Shown piece by piece: positions 1-6,751 of a stretch of DNA of 45,935 nucleotides (within the stretch, counting starts at the first letter, position 1; every line of letters begins with the position of its first letter). Both the position numbers and the translations under genes were made by a program. This DNA comes from Nautiliaceae bacterium (lineage in GTDB: Bacteria; Campylobacterota; Campylobacteria; Campylobacterales; Nautiliaceae), in the NCBI GenBank assembly GCA_027062625.1, contig JAMOSZ010000023.1, positions 1-45,935 of the forward strand, read 5' to 3'. The notes under the pieces were generated by a model. The model did no database searches, was not told the DNA's origin, and saw nothing but the letters and a program-made list of their open reading frames with translations.

Positions 1-615
1 ATTGACAAACTTGAACGCGATGAGCCAATAATTTTATATGTGATGACGGGAAGTTTATTAAGTAGGGAAACTGCGCCAATATTAAATAAAGTTACCTTAT
101 CTATGATACAGAGCAGTATTGGGAGAGTGTATAGTTCAGGGAAAAAATATACGCATAGATTAAATATATTTATTGACGAAGCAGCGAGTGCGGTATATAG
201 AGGAATTGAGACAATCCCGGCTCAGGGGAGAGGGGCAAATGTAGCGGTTCATTTTATTACTCAATCGCCTGCTGATATGATAGCTCAAATTGGAGAAGAT
301 AGTGCAAGAAGACTTATGGATTTAACTTCAACAAAAATAATTATGAGGCTTAATGAAGAAGAAAGCGCACGAATTATAAGTTCTTACGGCGGTAAAATCA
401 GGACATACTCACCCATTTTAGACACTGATGGTAGGGTAATGACAAGAGAAGTTGAGGATTTCGCAATAAAACCGGAGGATGTGTTAAGGCTTAAAAAGCG
501 AGAATTTTTTTATTTCGGATTTGAAGGCGAATTTAAAGGTAAAACAGCACGGGTCGAACCTACTGAAGTTATAATTAAAATGCCTAACGCTTTAGCGACT
601 GGAGAAATAAAATGA
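1..615 (+). CDS. traD: TraD-type coupling protein, 3' end
   Basis: C-terminal part of the type IV coupling protein, the inner-membrane ATPase that passes the relaxase-DNA complex to the secretion channel. The frame is open from base 1, so the start lies outside the window and 204 residues are visible. IFIDEAA near visible residues 56-62 is a Walker B with its following acidic residue. GRGANVAVHFITQSPADM and the later TKIIMRLNEEESA are typical of the TraD/TraG RecA-like motor after Walker B. The stop overlaps the next gene by 4 bp, so the two are probably translationally coupled. TraD next to an HD-domain protein recalls the traI-traD pairing of SXT/R391 and IncH elements. The Walker A part is not in the window. 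Confidence 0.85.
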   Translation: MDKLERDEPIILYVMTGSLLSRETAPILNKVTLSMIQSSIGRVYSSGKKYTHRLNIFIDEAASAVYRGIETIPAQGRGANVAVHFITQSPADMIAQIGEDSARRLMDLTSTKIIMRLNEEESARIISSYGGKIRTYSPILDTDGRVMTREVEDFAIKPEDVLRLKKREFFYFGFEGEFKGKTARVEPTEVIIKMPNALATGEIK

Positions 616-1997
616 TTTGGTATATCGTTGCTTTTTTATTCTTAACTGCTTTTATAGTTGAATACGCTTTTTTCAAAGCGACCGGTTATATAGACTTAAC
701 AATTTTTTATAATCCACAGGTATTGTCAAGCCTGGTTTTTTTTTATCGAAAAGAGGTGGGATTATATGGAATTTTTGTAGTATTAATGTTTTTAGTTATA
801 TATTTTTACCAGGAAAACAAAATAAAAAAAAGAAAGAATTGTGCCTTGCAAGAAGTGGATTTAGCCGATATTGCGAAAATTTGGCTTGAAGCAGAAGAGT
901 ATAAACAAGCTGTAAGAGCTGAATTTTCACAGCCTACAAAAACAAACAAAGAAGAAGTAAAAATAATTATCCCGAATTTTCAAAAAGAAAGAAGTAAAAA
1001 ACTATTTGAATATATAAATGAAAAAAGAGAATATTTTGGAGAAAAAGGAATAGAAATAATTAAAAACTTAATTGAACTTCTTGAAAAAAACCCGGCAAGC
1101 AGCGTTGCGAGCTGGTTTAAGAATGATAGCAATACAAAAGATTACAAAGATTTAGTTGTGGGCAATAAAACAAGTTATGATATTTTAAGCGAATATAGTT
1201 TATATGAACACACAATGGATGTTGTGGAGGAAATTATTGAAATTGTCGAGCAAAAAGAAGAGGCAGGGTTGTATTTTGAAAGAGCGATAATAGCTGCTTT
1301 AGCGCACGACATTGGCAAACTTAAATCAATTCAAAATTATTCTAACAAAATAACATCGGAATTATTCAGAACAGCTCCTCATAATGTAATAAGTGCTCTT
1401 TTTCTTCGTGAAAAATACCCGGATTTTTCAAAAGAAGTAATTGAAGCAGTTGAATTTCATCACGGTGCGGTAAAGCCTAAAAATAACTATATACTTGAAA
1501 TGCTTATAAAAGCTGACAAGAAAGCGCGAGAAAAAGAGATACAAAAATGGTTAATTAATAATAAAATAAATAAAAATAAAGAAGATAAAAAAGTTGAAAA
1601 ACTCCCAGAAGAAAAACCGGAAGAGAAACAATCCAGGATAGAAATTCAGGAAAAAGAAAATGATATACCTGAGGATGATATATTTGATTTGGATATGGAA
1701 GATATATTTGGTGATGAAGAGGATGAGGTCTTTGATTTAAAAAGAATATTAGAAGAAGAGCCCTGTAAAATAAAAAAAACAATAAGAGGAGTTGATTTAG
1801 AGGAACTTTTATTCGTAAATGGCGGATATTTGTATATAAGTTTACCTTATGCGAACAAGCTTGGCCTAAATGAAAAGCCCGGGAAATTTAAGGTATCTTT
1901 CCAAGACAGTGAATACGAGCTTTTATTAGTAAAAATTAAGCCCGACTTTTTAGGAAATTACGAATGTGAAGGAGTATCAGTGGAGGAAATAGAATGA
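612..1997 (+). CDS. Membrane-anchored HD-domain protein, possible MobH/TraI_2-like relaxase
   Basis: 461 residues. Two hydrophobic segments (about 1-20 and 50-67) precede a soluble part with an HD-type metal site: H200, AHDIGK with H232-D233, H257 in TAPHN, and H283-H284 in EFHHG. An acidic linker (about 345-378) leads to a C-terminal globular region (about 380-461). MobH relaxases (TraI of SXT/R391, R27) carry such an HD fold in the TraI_2 domain, with a PAS...LxHSL...LLHDIGK pattern and a separate C-terminal domain. Here NPASS, SLYEHT and LAHDIGK follow the same order, and the gene adjoins traD. It is shorter than classical MobH proteins and lacks their HHH triplet, so it could instead be an HD phosphohydrolase. 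The HD fold is seen; the relaxase role is inferred. Confidence 0.55.
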   Translation: MIWYIVAFLFLTAFIVEYAFFKATGYIDLTIFYNPQVLSSLVFFYRKEVGLYGIFVVLMFLVIYFYQENKIKKRKNCALQEVDLADIAKIWLEAEEYKQAVRAEFSQPTKTNKEEVKIIIPNFQKERSKKLFEYINEKREYFGEKGIEIIKNLIELLEKNPASSVASWFKNDSNTKDYKDLVVGNKTSYDILSEYSLYEHTMDVVEEIIEIVEQKEEAGLYFERAIIAALAHDIGKLKSIQNYSNKITSELFRTAPHNVISALFLREKYPDFSKEVIEAVEFHHGAVKPKNNYILEMLIKADKKAREKEIQKWLINNKINKNKEDKKVEKLPEEKPEEKQSRIEIQEKENDIPEDDIFDLDMEDIFGDEEDEVFDLKRILEEEPCKIKKTIRGVDLEELLFVNGGYLYISLPYANKLGLNEKPGKFKVSFQDSEYELLLVKIKPDFLGNYECEGVSVEEIE

Positions 1998-2491
1998 CGG
2001 CGAAAGGACATTTTTTTTTAGCGATATTGCCGGCCGAAATTATAGCTTTTACAAGTTTAAACAATGAAGCCCAGATTATATTTTTATCAGGCGCAGCAAT
2101 TGGAAGTTTGCTTCCAGACATTGACGAGCCGAGGAGTTATATTGGTTTAAAATTCCCTTATCTCTCAATTCCTTTAAAATTGCTTGGAATAAAACATAGG
2201 ACCATTACTCATTCTATCTGGTTTGTTTTTATATTTTTATTGCCGGGTATTCTTTTAAAGAATATATTTTTGATTGGTATGGCATTTGGAGTGTTTATGC
2301 ATCTTATTGGCGATATGTTAACCAAAGGGGGAGTTCCGTTGTTTTACCCTTATAATAAAAAATACACTTTATTACCAAAAAAATTAGCGTTTTACACAAA
2401 TTCCCTGATTGAACATATAATAGTTGCGTTATTGGTAATATTAAATATATTTGTATTCTTTATAATAAGTGGAAGTTTAAATGTATTATGA
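1994..2491 (+). CDS. YdjM-like membrane-bound metal-dependent hydrolase
   Basis: 165 residues with the conserved polar pattern of the YdjM/DUF457 family: His6 near the N-terminus, LLPDIDEP (D41, D44), KHRTITHS (H68, H73) and HLIGDMLTKGGVPLFYP (H103, D107). These cluster around 3-4 hydrophobic segments, as expected for an inner-membrane protein with a lipid-side or cytoplasmic metal site. Substrates of the family are not well established; E. coli YdjM is a LexA-regulated inner-membrane protein. The start overlaps the HD-protein stop (ATGA), and the stop overlaps the next gene by 11 bp, so the three form one translationally coupled unit downstream of traD. Its role in transfer is unknown. Confidence 0.75.
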   Translation: MTAKGHFFLAILPAEIIAFTSLNNEAQIIFLSGAAIGSLLPDIDEPRSYIGLKFPYLSIPLKLLGIKHRTITHSIWFVFIFLLPGILLKNIFLIGMAFGVFMHLIGDMLTKGGVPLFYPYNKKYTLLPKKLAFYTNSLIEHIIVALLVILNIFVFFIISGSLNVL

Positions 2492-2990
2492 GTGGCTCTT
2501 TTTTTCTCTTTTAACAATTATATTCTTAGAAAAGATAAAAGATAGGATTTTATATTCTAAAAATATGTTTTTAGTAATGCTTATGGGATTATTTACGACT
2601 TTACCCCACGAACTTGCTCATTATATCGTGGCGTTAATACTCGGAGGTCGTCCCGAAGGTATATATTTGATACCAAAAAAGATAGAAAAAGGAGGAGTTA
2701 TTTATTACACTTTTGGCAGTGTTAAAAGCTATATAAACGGCTTAACGGCTTTTTTTATTGGTTTTGCACCGCTTTTGTGGCTTTTGGCAGGATTTTTTTT
2801 AGCAAAGAACTGGGAAATTAAAAGTTTTATAGATTTAGAGACATTTTTTATCCTTGAATGGATTTTTATTACAAACGCAATCCCTTCAAAAACGGATTTA
2901 AAGATTGCTTTTTCATCCGGTTGGGCATATATAATATTAATTTTAATAGGAGTGGCAATATGGCTAAAATTTGGAAAGAACTTCATATAA
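2481..2990 (+). CDS. Membrane protein with HEXXH (M50-like zinc protease candidate)
   Basis: 169 residues, about four hydrophobic segments. PHELAHYIVA at residues 42-51 is an HEXXH zinc-binding motif embedded in a membrane helix, as in site-2 proteases (M50) and related membrane zincins. I do not see the second M50 motif (NPDG-like), so this may be a small relative such as the DUF3267/M50-like group, or a non-proteolytic one. The gene overlaps its upstream neighbour by 11 bp and its own 3' end overlaps the start of the RHH gene, so it belongs to the traD-linked operon. No substrate can be inferred from sequence. Confidence 0.6.
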   Translation: MYYEWLFFSLLTIIFLEKIKDRILYSKNMFLVMLMGLFTTLPHELAHYIVALILGGRPEGIYLIPKKIEKGGVIYYTFGSVKSYINGLTAFFIGFAPLLWLLAGFFLAKNWEIKSFIDLETFFILEWIFITNAIPSKTDLKIAFSSGWAYIILILIGVAIWLKFGKNFI

Positions 2991-3115
2991 GAATTGAACA
3001 AAATACATACGAAGAAATCAAAAAGCTTGCGGAAGAAGAAGGACTGAGTGTCACTGCGTTTATACGCGTTGTTCTTAATAAAAAAATAAAAAATAGTAAA
3101 AGGAAAAAAAGATGA
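2960..3115 (+). CDS. Small ribbon-helix-helix DNA-binding protein
   Basis: 51 residues. The frame is open further upstream, but the ATG at 2960 with an AGGAG eight bases before it is the only start that makes sense; the upstream extension is a shadow of the preceding gene. KELHIRIEQNTYEEIKKLA gives the ribbon strand and first helix, and GLSVTAFIRVVLNKKI the second helix of a CopG/Arc/MetJ fold. A Lys/Arg-rich tail follows. RHH proteins are common relaxosome accessories (TraY) and plasmid autoregulators. Its place between the traD/HD genes and the GC-rich structured element suggests it may bind DNA there, for example an oriT, but this is inference. Confidence 0.65.
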   Translation: MAKIWKELHIRIEQNTYEEIKKLAEEEGLSVTAFIRVVLNKKIKNSKRKKR

Positions 3116-3408
3116 GAAAAGGTCAAAAAAAAAGACTTGATATTCTTAAGAAAAGTAAAACTAAATTTTTTTTACCAAAAACCGCAACCACAATACCTTT
3201 ATATGACCTTTTGATTGAGATTGATTTTTTTCTTGATAGAGTTAAAAAAAGTGATATTCCTGATGAAGAAAAGTCTAAAGTTTTAAATGGATTTAAAAAA
3301 CTAACGATAAACTTAAGCGAGACTTTCAAAAAACTATCAGAGAAATACAATATACCATTCAACGAACCGTTTGATATAACAATGTTTAGGGATGATTTGA
3401 AAAAATAA
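3112..3408 (+). CDS. Conserved-looking protein of unknown function
   Basis: 98 residues, overlapping the RHH stop by 4 bp (ATGA), so clearly in the same operon. Very basic N-terminus (KKRLDILKKSKTK), then two amphipathic helices with a possible coiled coil (about 30-85). No motif recognised. It is the last gene of the leftmost plus-strand operon, immediately before the structured GC-rich element. A nucleic-acid-binding partner of the RHH protein is possible, but nothing in the sequence proves it. Confidence 0.55.
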   Translation: MRKGQKKRLDILKKSKTKFFLPKTATTIPLYDLLIEIDFFLDRVKKSDIPDEEKSKVLNGFKKLTINLSETFKKLSEKYNIPFNEPFDITMFRDDLKK

Positions 3409-3434
3409 ATAAGATTTGTTAAAATAAAATTACA

Positions 3435-3700
3435 TTTACCGCTTTGCGGCTGTCTCTTCAATACCCTAACGCTCGGGTGAAGAGCTAAAGTGTATCGGGT
3501 GAGCGAACGCATCCCCCCTGCGTCCCGATGCACGGCAGGCAAAACCTGTCGAAGGTGGGGGTTTAGTCAGTATCCCGCCCGGGATACTTGATAAAGCCTC
3601 GGGGAACCCGAGAAGGCTGTCACGGCTTTTTTTAAAAGCCGATGGCAGTAAAGGGGTGGAGTATGCCCTCTTCCCCGGGGCTTTGGAATGGAGTTAGTCT
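3435..3700 (+). ncRNA. GC-rich, multi-hairpin element: novel structured RNA or single-strand DNA control element
   Basis: A strongly GC-rich island in very AT-rich surroundings. Hairpins I can pair by eye: 3439-3442/3446-3449; 3454-3460/3478-3484 with inner CCC/GGG; 3490-3499/3524-3533 enclosing 3507-3511/3519-3523; 3534-3539/3545-3550; 3570-3576/3581-3587; 3599-3603/3607-3611; 3617-3622/3643-3648 enclosing 3623-3630/3634-3641. The C-run loop at 3513-3518 can pair with GGGGG at 3557-3561 (pseudoknot), and 3596-3604 can pair over nine bases with 3673-3681. Four wobble pairs (3493-3530, 3535-3549, 3620-3645, 3599-3678) are G-T on the plus strand and would be A-C on the other, so the plus-strand sequence is the one that folds. 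It matches no RNA family I know. Alternatives: oriT, or a single-strand promoter of the Frpo kind. Confidence 0.5.
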
Positions 3701-3720
3701 TCTTAAATCTTAAATTTCCA

Positions 3721-3742
3721 AAAAATCATTGCAATGATTTTT
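3721..3742. other. 22-bp perfect palindrome
   Basis: AAAAATCATTG followed by its exact reverse complement, between the GC-rich element and the first GGAGTTAG-led gene. As RNA it gives a hairpin ending in a short U-run, so it may terminate the upstream RNA; as DNA it could be a protein-binding site. Being AT-rich, it would be a weak terminator. Confidence 0.45.
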
Positions 3743-3785
3743 AGTTGTTAAAAAAAATAAAAAAATTAATTTAAAAGGAGTTAGT

Positions 3786-3989
3786 ATGACATATTTTGAA
3801 ATGTTAGAAAATATTGATGCAGAAGTAACTTTTGTAGGAATTGATGAAGCAGAATGGAAATTGCTGGTGACTGATAAAGCGAAAAAAGCTGGAATACCAA
3901 ATGAACTTATAAAACAATATGTTGATGGAGATTTGGTAATTGTGAACGGAACACCATATGACCTTAATGGCAATCAACTTAAATTTTAA
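3786..3989 (+). CDS. Small acidic protein of unknown function
   Basis: 67 residues, acidic, predicted mixed helix/strand with no signal peptide or TM segment. The start is fixed by AAAAGGAGTTAG ending one base before the ATG. It is the first of seven plus-strand genes sharing this leader and the first gene after the structured element. Small acidic proteins at the head of plasmid leading regions are often antirestriction or DNA-mimic proteins, but I see no specific motif and do not assign that role. Confidence 0.6.
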   Translation: MTYFEMLENIDAEVTFVGIDEAEWKLLVTDKAKKAGIPNELIKQYVDGDLVIVNGTPYDLNGNQLKF

Positions 3990-4025
3990 TTAAAAGCATA
4001 AAAGATTATTAGAAAGGAGTTAGAA

Positions 4026-4112
4026 ATGGAATTAGCACTTATTGGAGCAGGAATGGTTATTTACGGAATTTTTAAATTCAAACAAGTCCAAGAACGCTTA
4101 AATGCGTTTTGA
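4026..4112 (+). CDS. 28-residue single-TM micropeptide
   Basis: Short frame starting at the ATG two bases after AGAAAGGAGTTAG, ending with TGA. The peptide is a hydrophobic segment (residues 2-16, LALIGAGMVIYGIF-like) followed by a basic/polar tail (KFKQVQERLNAF). It is supported by the same leader and exact spacing as its larger neighbours. A membrane micropeptide is plausible; function unknown. It resembles in character the broken small hydrophobic frame at 9986-10094. Confidence 0.5.
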   Translation: MELALIGAGMVIYGIFKFKQVQERLNAF

Positions 4113-4159
4113 GGCCTGTTATTTAGTGTATTTATTTAATACTTAGAAAGGAGTTAGAA

Positions 4160-4795
4160 ATGAGAATGAGTGAAACAATTAGTAAAATTAGCGCAGATTT
4201 AGTTAAAGTAATGGCAGAAGTAAAAGATGTTACAAAAAACTCAGAGGGGTTTGGATATAAATACGCTTCACTTGATGAGGTATTAAAAGTCGTAAGACCT
4301 ATTGCCGCACAACATAGTATCTCTATTTTTCAATCTCAAAAAATAGAAGATGGAATTGTAAAAGTAGAAACAATGCTTTTACATTCAAGCGGCGAATATC
4401 TTATCAGTGAAGTAGAAGCTCCATACACAGAACTAAAAGGTATGAATGCTTACCAATCTCTTGGAGCGGCTATTACATACCTTAGAAGATACTCATTAAG
4501 CAATGCGTTTGGTATCTCTTCAGAAGAAGATACAGACGCAAGTAATAAATATCCAGAGCCTCAAAAATCTCAAAAACAAACCCAAAAACCTCAACCGCAA
4601 AAACAATCTGATGAAGCAGATGAAAAATCTCTTGAAGCATTGGGAATTGAGTTAATTGAAAAAGATGGATATGTAAAAGCGGTTGAAAAAGTTAAAGGTG
4701 CAATCTATCAAAACAGAGAAGTTTTGAAAAAATTAGGGTTTAAATTTAGTAAAGAAAAAAAAGTTTGGTATAAGAAACTTACAGAAGCAGTATAA
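4160..4795 (+). CDS. ERF-family single-strand DNA annealing protein
   Basis: 211 residues. ERF proteins bind ssDNA ends and promote annealing in phage and plasmid recombination. Residues 25-45 (EGFGYKYASLDEVLKVVRPI) and 93-129 (GMNAYQSLGAAITYLRRYSL, then NAFGISSEEDTDAS) are the conserved ERF core. A Gln/Lys/Pro-rich linker (about 130-152) separates it from a basic C-terminal segment that may bind DNA. Start at ATG 4160 after AGAAAGGAGTTAG; the downstream ATG two codons later has no own RBS. In a gene cluster with an antirestriction protein, it would fit repair or recircularisation of incoming single-stranded plasmid DNA (inference). An SSB is encoded elsewhere on the element at 42.2 kb. Confidence 0.88.
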   Translation: MRMSETISKISADLVKVMAEVKDVTKNSEGFGYKYASLDEVLKVVRPIAAQHSISIFQSQKIEDGIVKVETMLLHSSGEYLISEVEAPYTELKGMNAYQSLGAAITYLRRYSLSNAFGISSEEDTDASNKYPEPQKSQKQTQKPQPQKQSDEADEKSLEALGIELIEKDGYVKAVEKVKGAIYQNREVLKKLGFKFSKEKKVWYKKLTEAV

Positions 4796-4807
4796 AATTA
4801 GCTATTA

Positions 4808-4827
4808 GCCAAAGCCTTGGGCTTGGC
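4808..4827 (+). other. Hairpin between ERF and next gene
   Basis: GCCAAAGCC and GGCTTGGC pair with one bulge. No T-run follows, so it is not a classical terminator; it may attenuate or protect the transcript. Its core AAGCCTTGGGCT recurs in the true terminator at 6649-6677. Confidence 0.4.
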
Positions 4828-4904
4828 ATCCTTAAAATATTCAAAAATCACTGACACAAATCTAAAACAAGATAAATTAAAAGATTATTAGAAAGGAGTT
4901 AGTA

Positions 4905-5120
4905 ATGTTTCCAAAATGGAATTTAGAAAAACCTCGTAACGAAATGTTAAAAGGCTTTTCTGTATTTTTAATACAGGATATAGCCTATACATACGGACTT
5001 GATATTGCAAATAAATTTGTAAAAAAGGTATATGAGGAAGCTAAAAAATTTTACGGAGATTTTGAAGTAATAAAACATTCTACATATACTGAATTTAAAA
5101 AAACATTTGAAAGGAGTTAG
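4905..5120 (+). CDS. Small protein of unknown function
   Basis: 71 residues, Lys/Phe/Tyr-rich, helical (a long amphipathic helix around residues 28-50). Started by AGAAAGGAGTTAG two bases before ATG. Its last codons GAA AGG AGT TAG are themselves the GGAGTTAG leader of the following ArdC gene, so stop codon and next RBS coincide and the pair must be translationally coupled. No family recognised. Confidence 0.6.
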   Translation: MFPKWNLEKPRNEMLKGFSVFLIQDIAYTYGLDIANKFVKKVYEEAKKFYGDFEVIKHSTYTEFKKTFERS

Positions 5121-5122
5121 TT

Positions 5123-6016
5123 ATGAGTAAATTATCAGAAATTAGAAAAGAATATCAAAAAACTATCAGCGAGCTTAAAGAAGTAATGCTTACAAACCCA
5201 AAATGGGTAAAAGATTGGGTTATTGGTATAAGAAACTTTTTTGGAAAAACCTCTTACTCGGTATTAAACCAGCTTAACCTCTCTATGCTTATGGCATTTA
5301 GGGGAGAACACAAAGAGCCTTATTTTGCCACTTTTAAACAAATTAAAGACAGAGGCTACAAATTAAAAAAAGGCTCAAAGGGTTATCCAATCTTTTTTTA
5401 TAAACCTTATGAGATTGAAAAAAAAATAGAAAAAGAAGTCGTAGATATTGATGAAAACGGAAATGAAGTAATTAGAACTGAAACTGTAAAAGTTAAAAAA
5501 ACTATCCCTCTTTTAAAAAGATACATTGTTTTTAATATAGAAGACATAGAGGGAATTGAAATACCAAAAGAAGAAACTTTGGAACTTTCAAAAAGGGGAA
5601 TCTTTGAAAGAATAAAAGATGAGGTAACAATTACTTACGGCGACCCGGCCTGGATAGTAGGTGAGAAAAAAATTTTAATGCCTAAAGTGGCTGACTTTGT
5701 AAATCAAGATGCTTTTTTGGCAGCATTGCTTCACGAATTTTCTCATTATACCCATTGGAAAATAGGTCTTATGGACGCTGACAACGCAAAAACCACCAAA
5801 ACTTATGCTTTTAACGAAGTTGTGGCCGAAACAAGCGCCGCCGTGTTATGCAATATTCTCAATATTGAATACCCGCTTGAAAGACACGCCGGATACTTGA
5901 AAAGCTGGGGTGAGCTTTTAAGTGACAAAGAGTTTGAAAAAGCTATTAAAGAGGCGGGAAAGGTCGTAGATAACATAGTTGCACATTTGAAAAAAAAAGT
6001 GGTCAGCGCCGCTTGA
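5123..6016 (+). CDS. ardC: ArdC-like antirestriction protein / zincin metallopeptidase
   Basis: 297 residues with the two parts of ArdC-family proteins. The N-terminal ssDNA-binding ArdC domain (about 25-95) includes WVIGIRNFFGKTSYSVLNQ, PYFATFKQI and LKKGSKGYPIFFYKP. The C-terminal zincin part has HEFSH at 204-208 (HEXXH) and the downstream glutamate helix NEVVAE (231-236). ArdC proteins protect incoming ssDNA or plasmids from restriction during conjugation. A 30-residue charged insert (about 97-128) interrupts the domains. It is translationally coupled to the preceding gene and sits in the cluster with the ERF protein, which supports a role early after transfer. Confidence 0.85.
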   Translation: MSKLSEIRKEYQKTISELKEVMLTNPKWVKDWVIGIRNFFGKTSYSVLNQLNLSMLMAFRGEHKEPYFATFKQIKDRGYKLKKGSKGYPIFFYKPYEIEKKIEKEVVDIDENGNEVIRTETVKVKKTIPLLKRYIVFNIEDIEGIEIPKEETLELSKRGIFERIKDEVTITYGDPAWIVGEKKILMPKVADFVNQDAFLAALLHEFSHYTHWKIGLMDADNAKTTKTYAFNEVVAETSAAVLCNILNIEYPLERHAGYLKSWGELLSDKEFEKAIKEAGKVVDNIVAHLKKKVVSAA

Positions 6017-6038
6017 GATTTTTAGAAAGGAGTTAGTA

Positions 6039-6359
6039 ATGATTGAAATAATTAAGACTACTTATCAAGTAAGCAACGAGAGTATTTCCCATTATTGTGG
6101 AGAAATAGATATAGAAATAGAACTTTACAATATTAATGGAACTATAACCCACGAGGTGGGTTGTGGATACGAGGTTAATATTGACCCGGATGAGGTTTCA
6201 ATTTCTATTACAAATGAAAGCGGTGAAGATATTGCCAAAAAAGTAAATGACCTTTACGGATTGAAACAGGACTTAATTGAAAGTCTTGTAATTGAATACG
6301 GTAACTTGGAATTTGACGCTGACATTTGTAAGACTATTGAAAATTACATAACTACTTAG
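6039..6359 (+). CDS. Acidic protein of unknown function
   Basis: 106 residues, strongly acidic (many Asp/Glu, about five Lys), with alternating hydrophobic residues suggesting beta strands (residues 20-60), then a helix. Leader TTTAGAAAGGAGTTAG two bases before ATG. The acidity and its position beside ArdC make an antirestriction DNA-mimic conceivable, but I recognise no ArdA or Ocr motif. Confidence 0.6.
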   Translation: MIEIIKTTYQVSNESISHYCGEIDIEIELYNINGTITHEVGCGYEVNIDPDEVSISITNESGEDIAKKVNDLYGLKQDLIESLVIEYGNLEFDADICKTIENYITT

Positions 6360-6372
6360 AAGGGAGTTAGAG

Positions 6373-6648
6373 ATGGACTATAAAACATTTGAAGTAAATG
6401 AAGAGGGCTATACGGCACTTGAAGCATTTTTAAAATCACGCCCAAAATGGAGACCTCTTACAGAAGAGGAACTCGATAAATATAGATTTTGGGATGATTT
6501 TGAATGGGGAAGTTTTGCACACACAGACCCAAGCTATTTTGTGGTATCTCCAAATGGAAAAGTTTGGAAGTTTGTGTCTTTTTTGCACAACAATACTTTT
6601 GTGTATGAGGTAACGCTTAAAAGCGCTACTCCAAAAGGATTTATTTAA
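6373..6648 (+). CDS. Protein of unknown function, last gene of the GGAGTTAG cluster
   Basis: 91 residues, aromatic-rich with a strand-rich C-terminal half (SYFVVSPNGKVWKFVSF) that looks like a small beta domain. Begins 13 bases after the preceding stop with AGAAGGGAGTTAG as leader. A strong terminator follows the stop immediately, so this closes the plus-strand cluster. No family recognised. Confidence 0.6.
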   Translation: MDYKTFEVNEEGYTALEAFLKSRPKWRPLTEEELDKYRFWDDFEWGSFAHTDPSYFVVSPNGKVWKFVSFLHNNTFVYEVTLKSATPKGFI

Positions 6649-6677
6649 CCCCAAGCCTTGGGCTGGGGATTTTTTTA
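6649..6677 (+). terminator. Rho-independent terminator of the 3.7-6.6 kb cluster
   Basis: CCCCAAGCC and GGGCTGGGG form a GC-rich stem with one bulged A and a three-base loop, followed directly by ATTTTTTTATTT. It begins at the base after the stop codon of the last gene. Confidence 0.85.
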
Positions 6678-6685
6678 TTTATACT

Positions 6686-6713
6686 TATTTCATACCGATA
6701 TCGGTATGAAATA
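6686..6713. other. 28-bp perfect palindrome between convergent operons
   Basis: Fourteen-base arms (TATTTCATACCGAT and its exact reverse complement) with no spacer. It lies between the terminator of the plus-strand cluster and the end of the minus-strand cluster. No T-run flanks it, so it is probably not a terminator; a dimeric protein-binding or recombination site is more likely. Confidence 0.6.
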
Positions 6714-6751
6714 CAAAAGCAAAAAGAAAAAAAGAAGAGAATTTCTAAAAA

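Noticed and set aside
2858-2959. Longer start for the RHH gene
   Set aside because: Upstream extension has no RBS and is a shadow of the membrane-protease gene; ATG 2960 is well supported.
3123-3542. Minus-strand frame over the GC-rich element
   Set aside because: No RBS, runs antisense into the 3112 gene, and the composition comes from the hairpins.
3435-3700. tRNA, tmRNA, RNase P RNA, SRP RNA, group I/II intron or hammerhead
   Set aside because: None of the conserved core sequences of these RNAs was found by eye.
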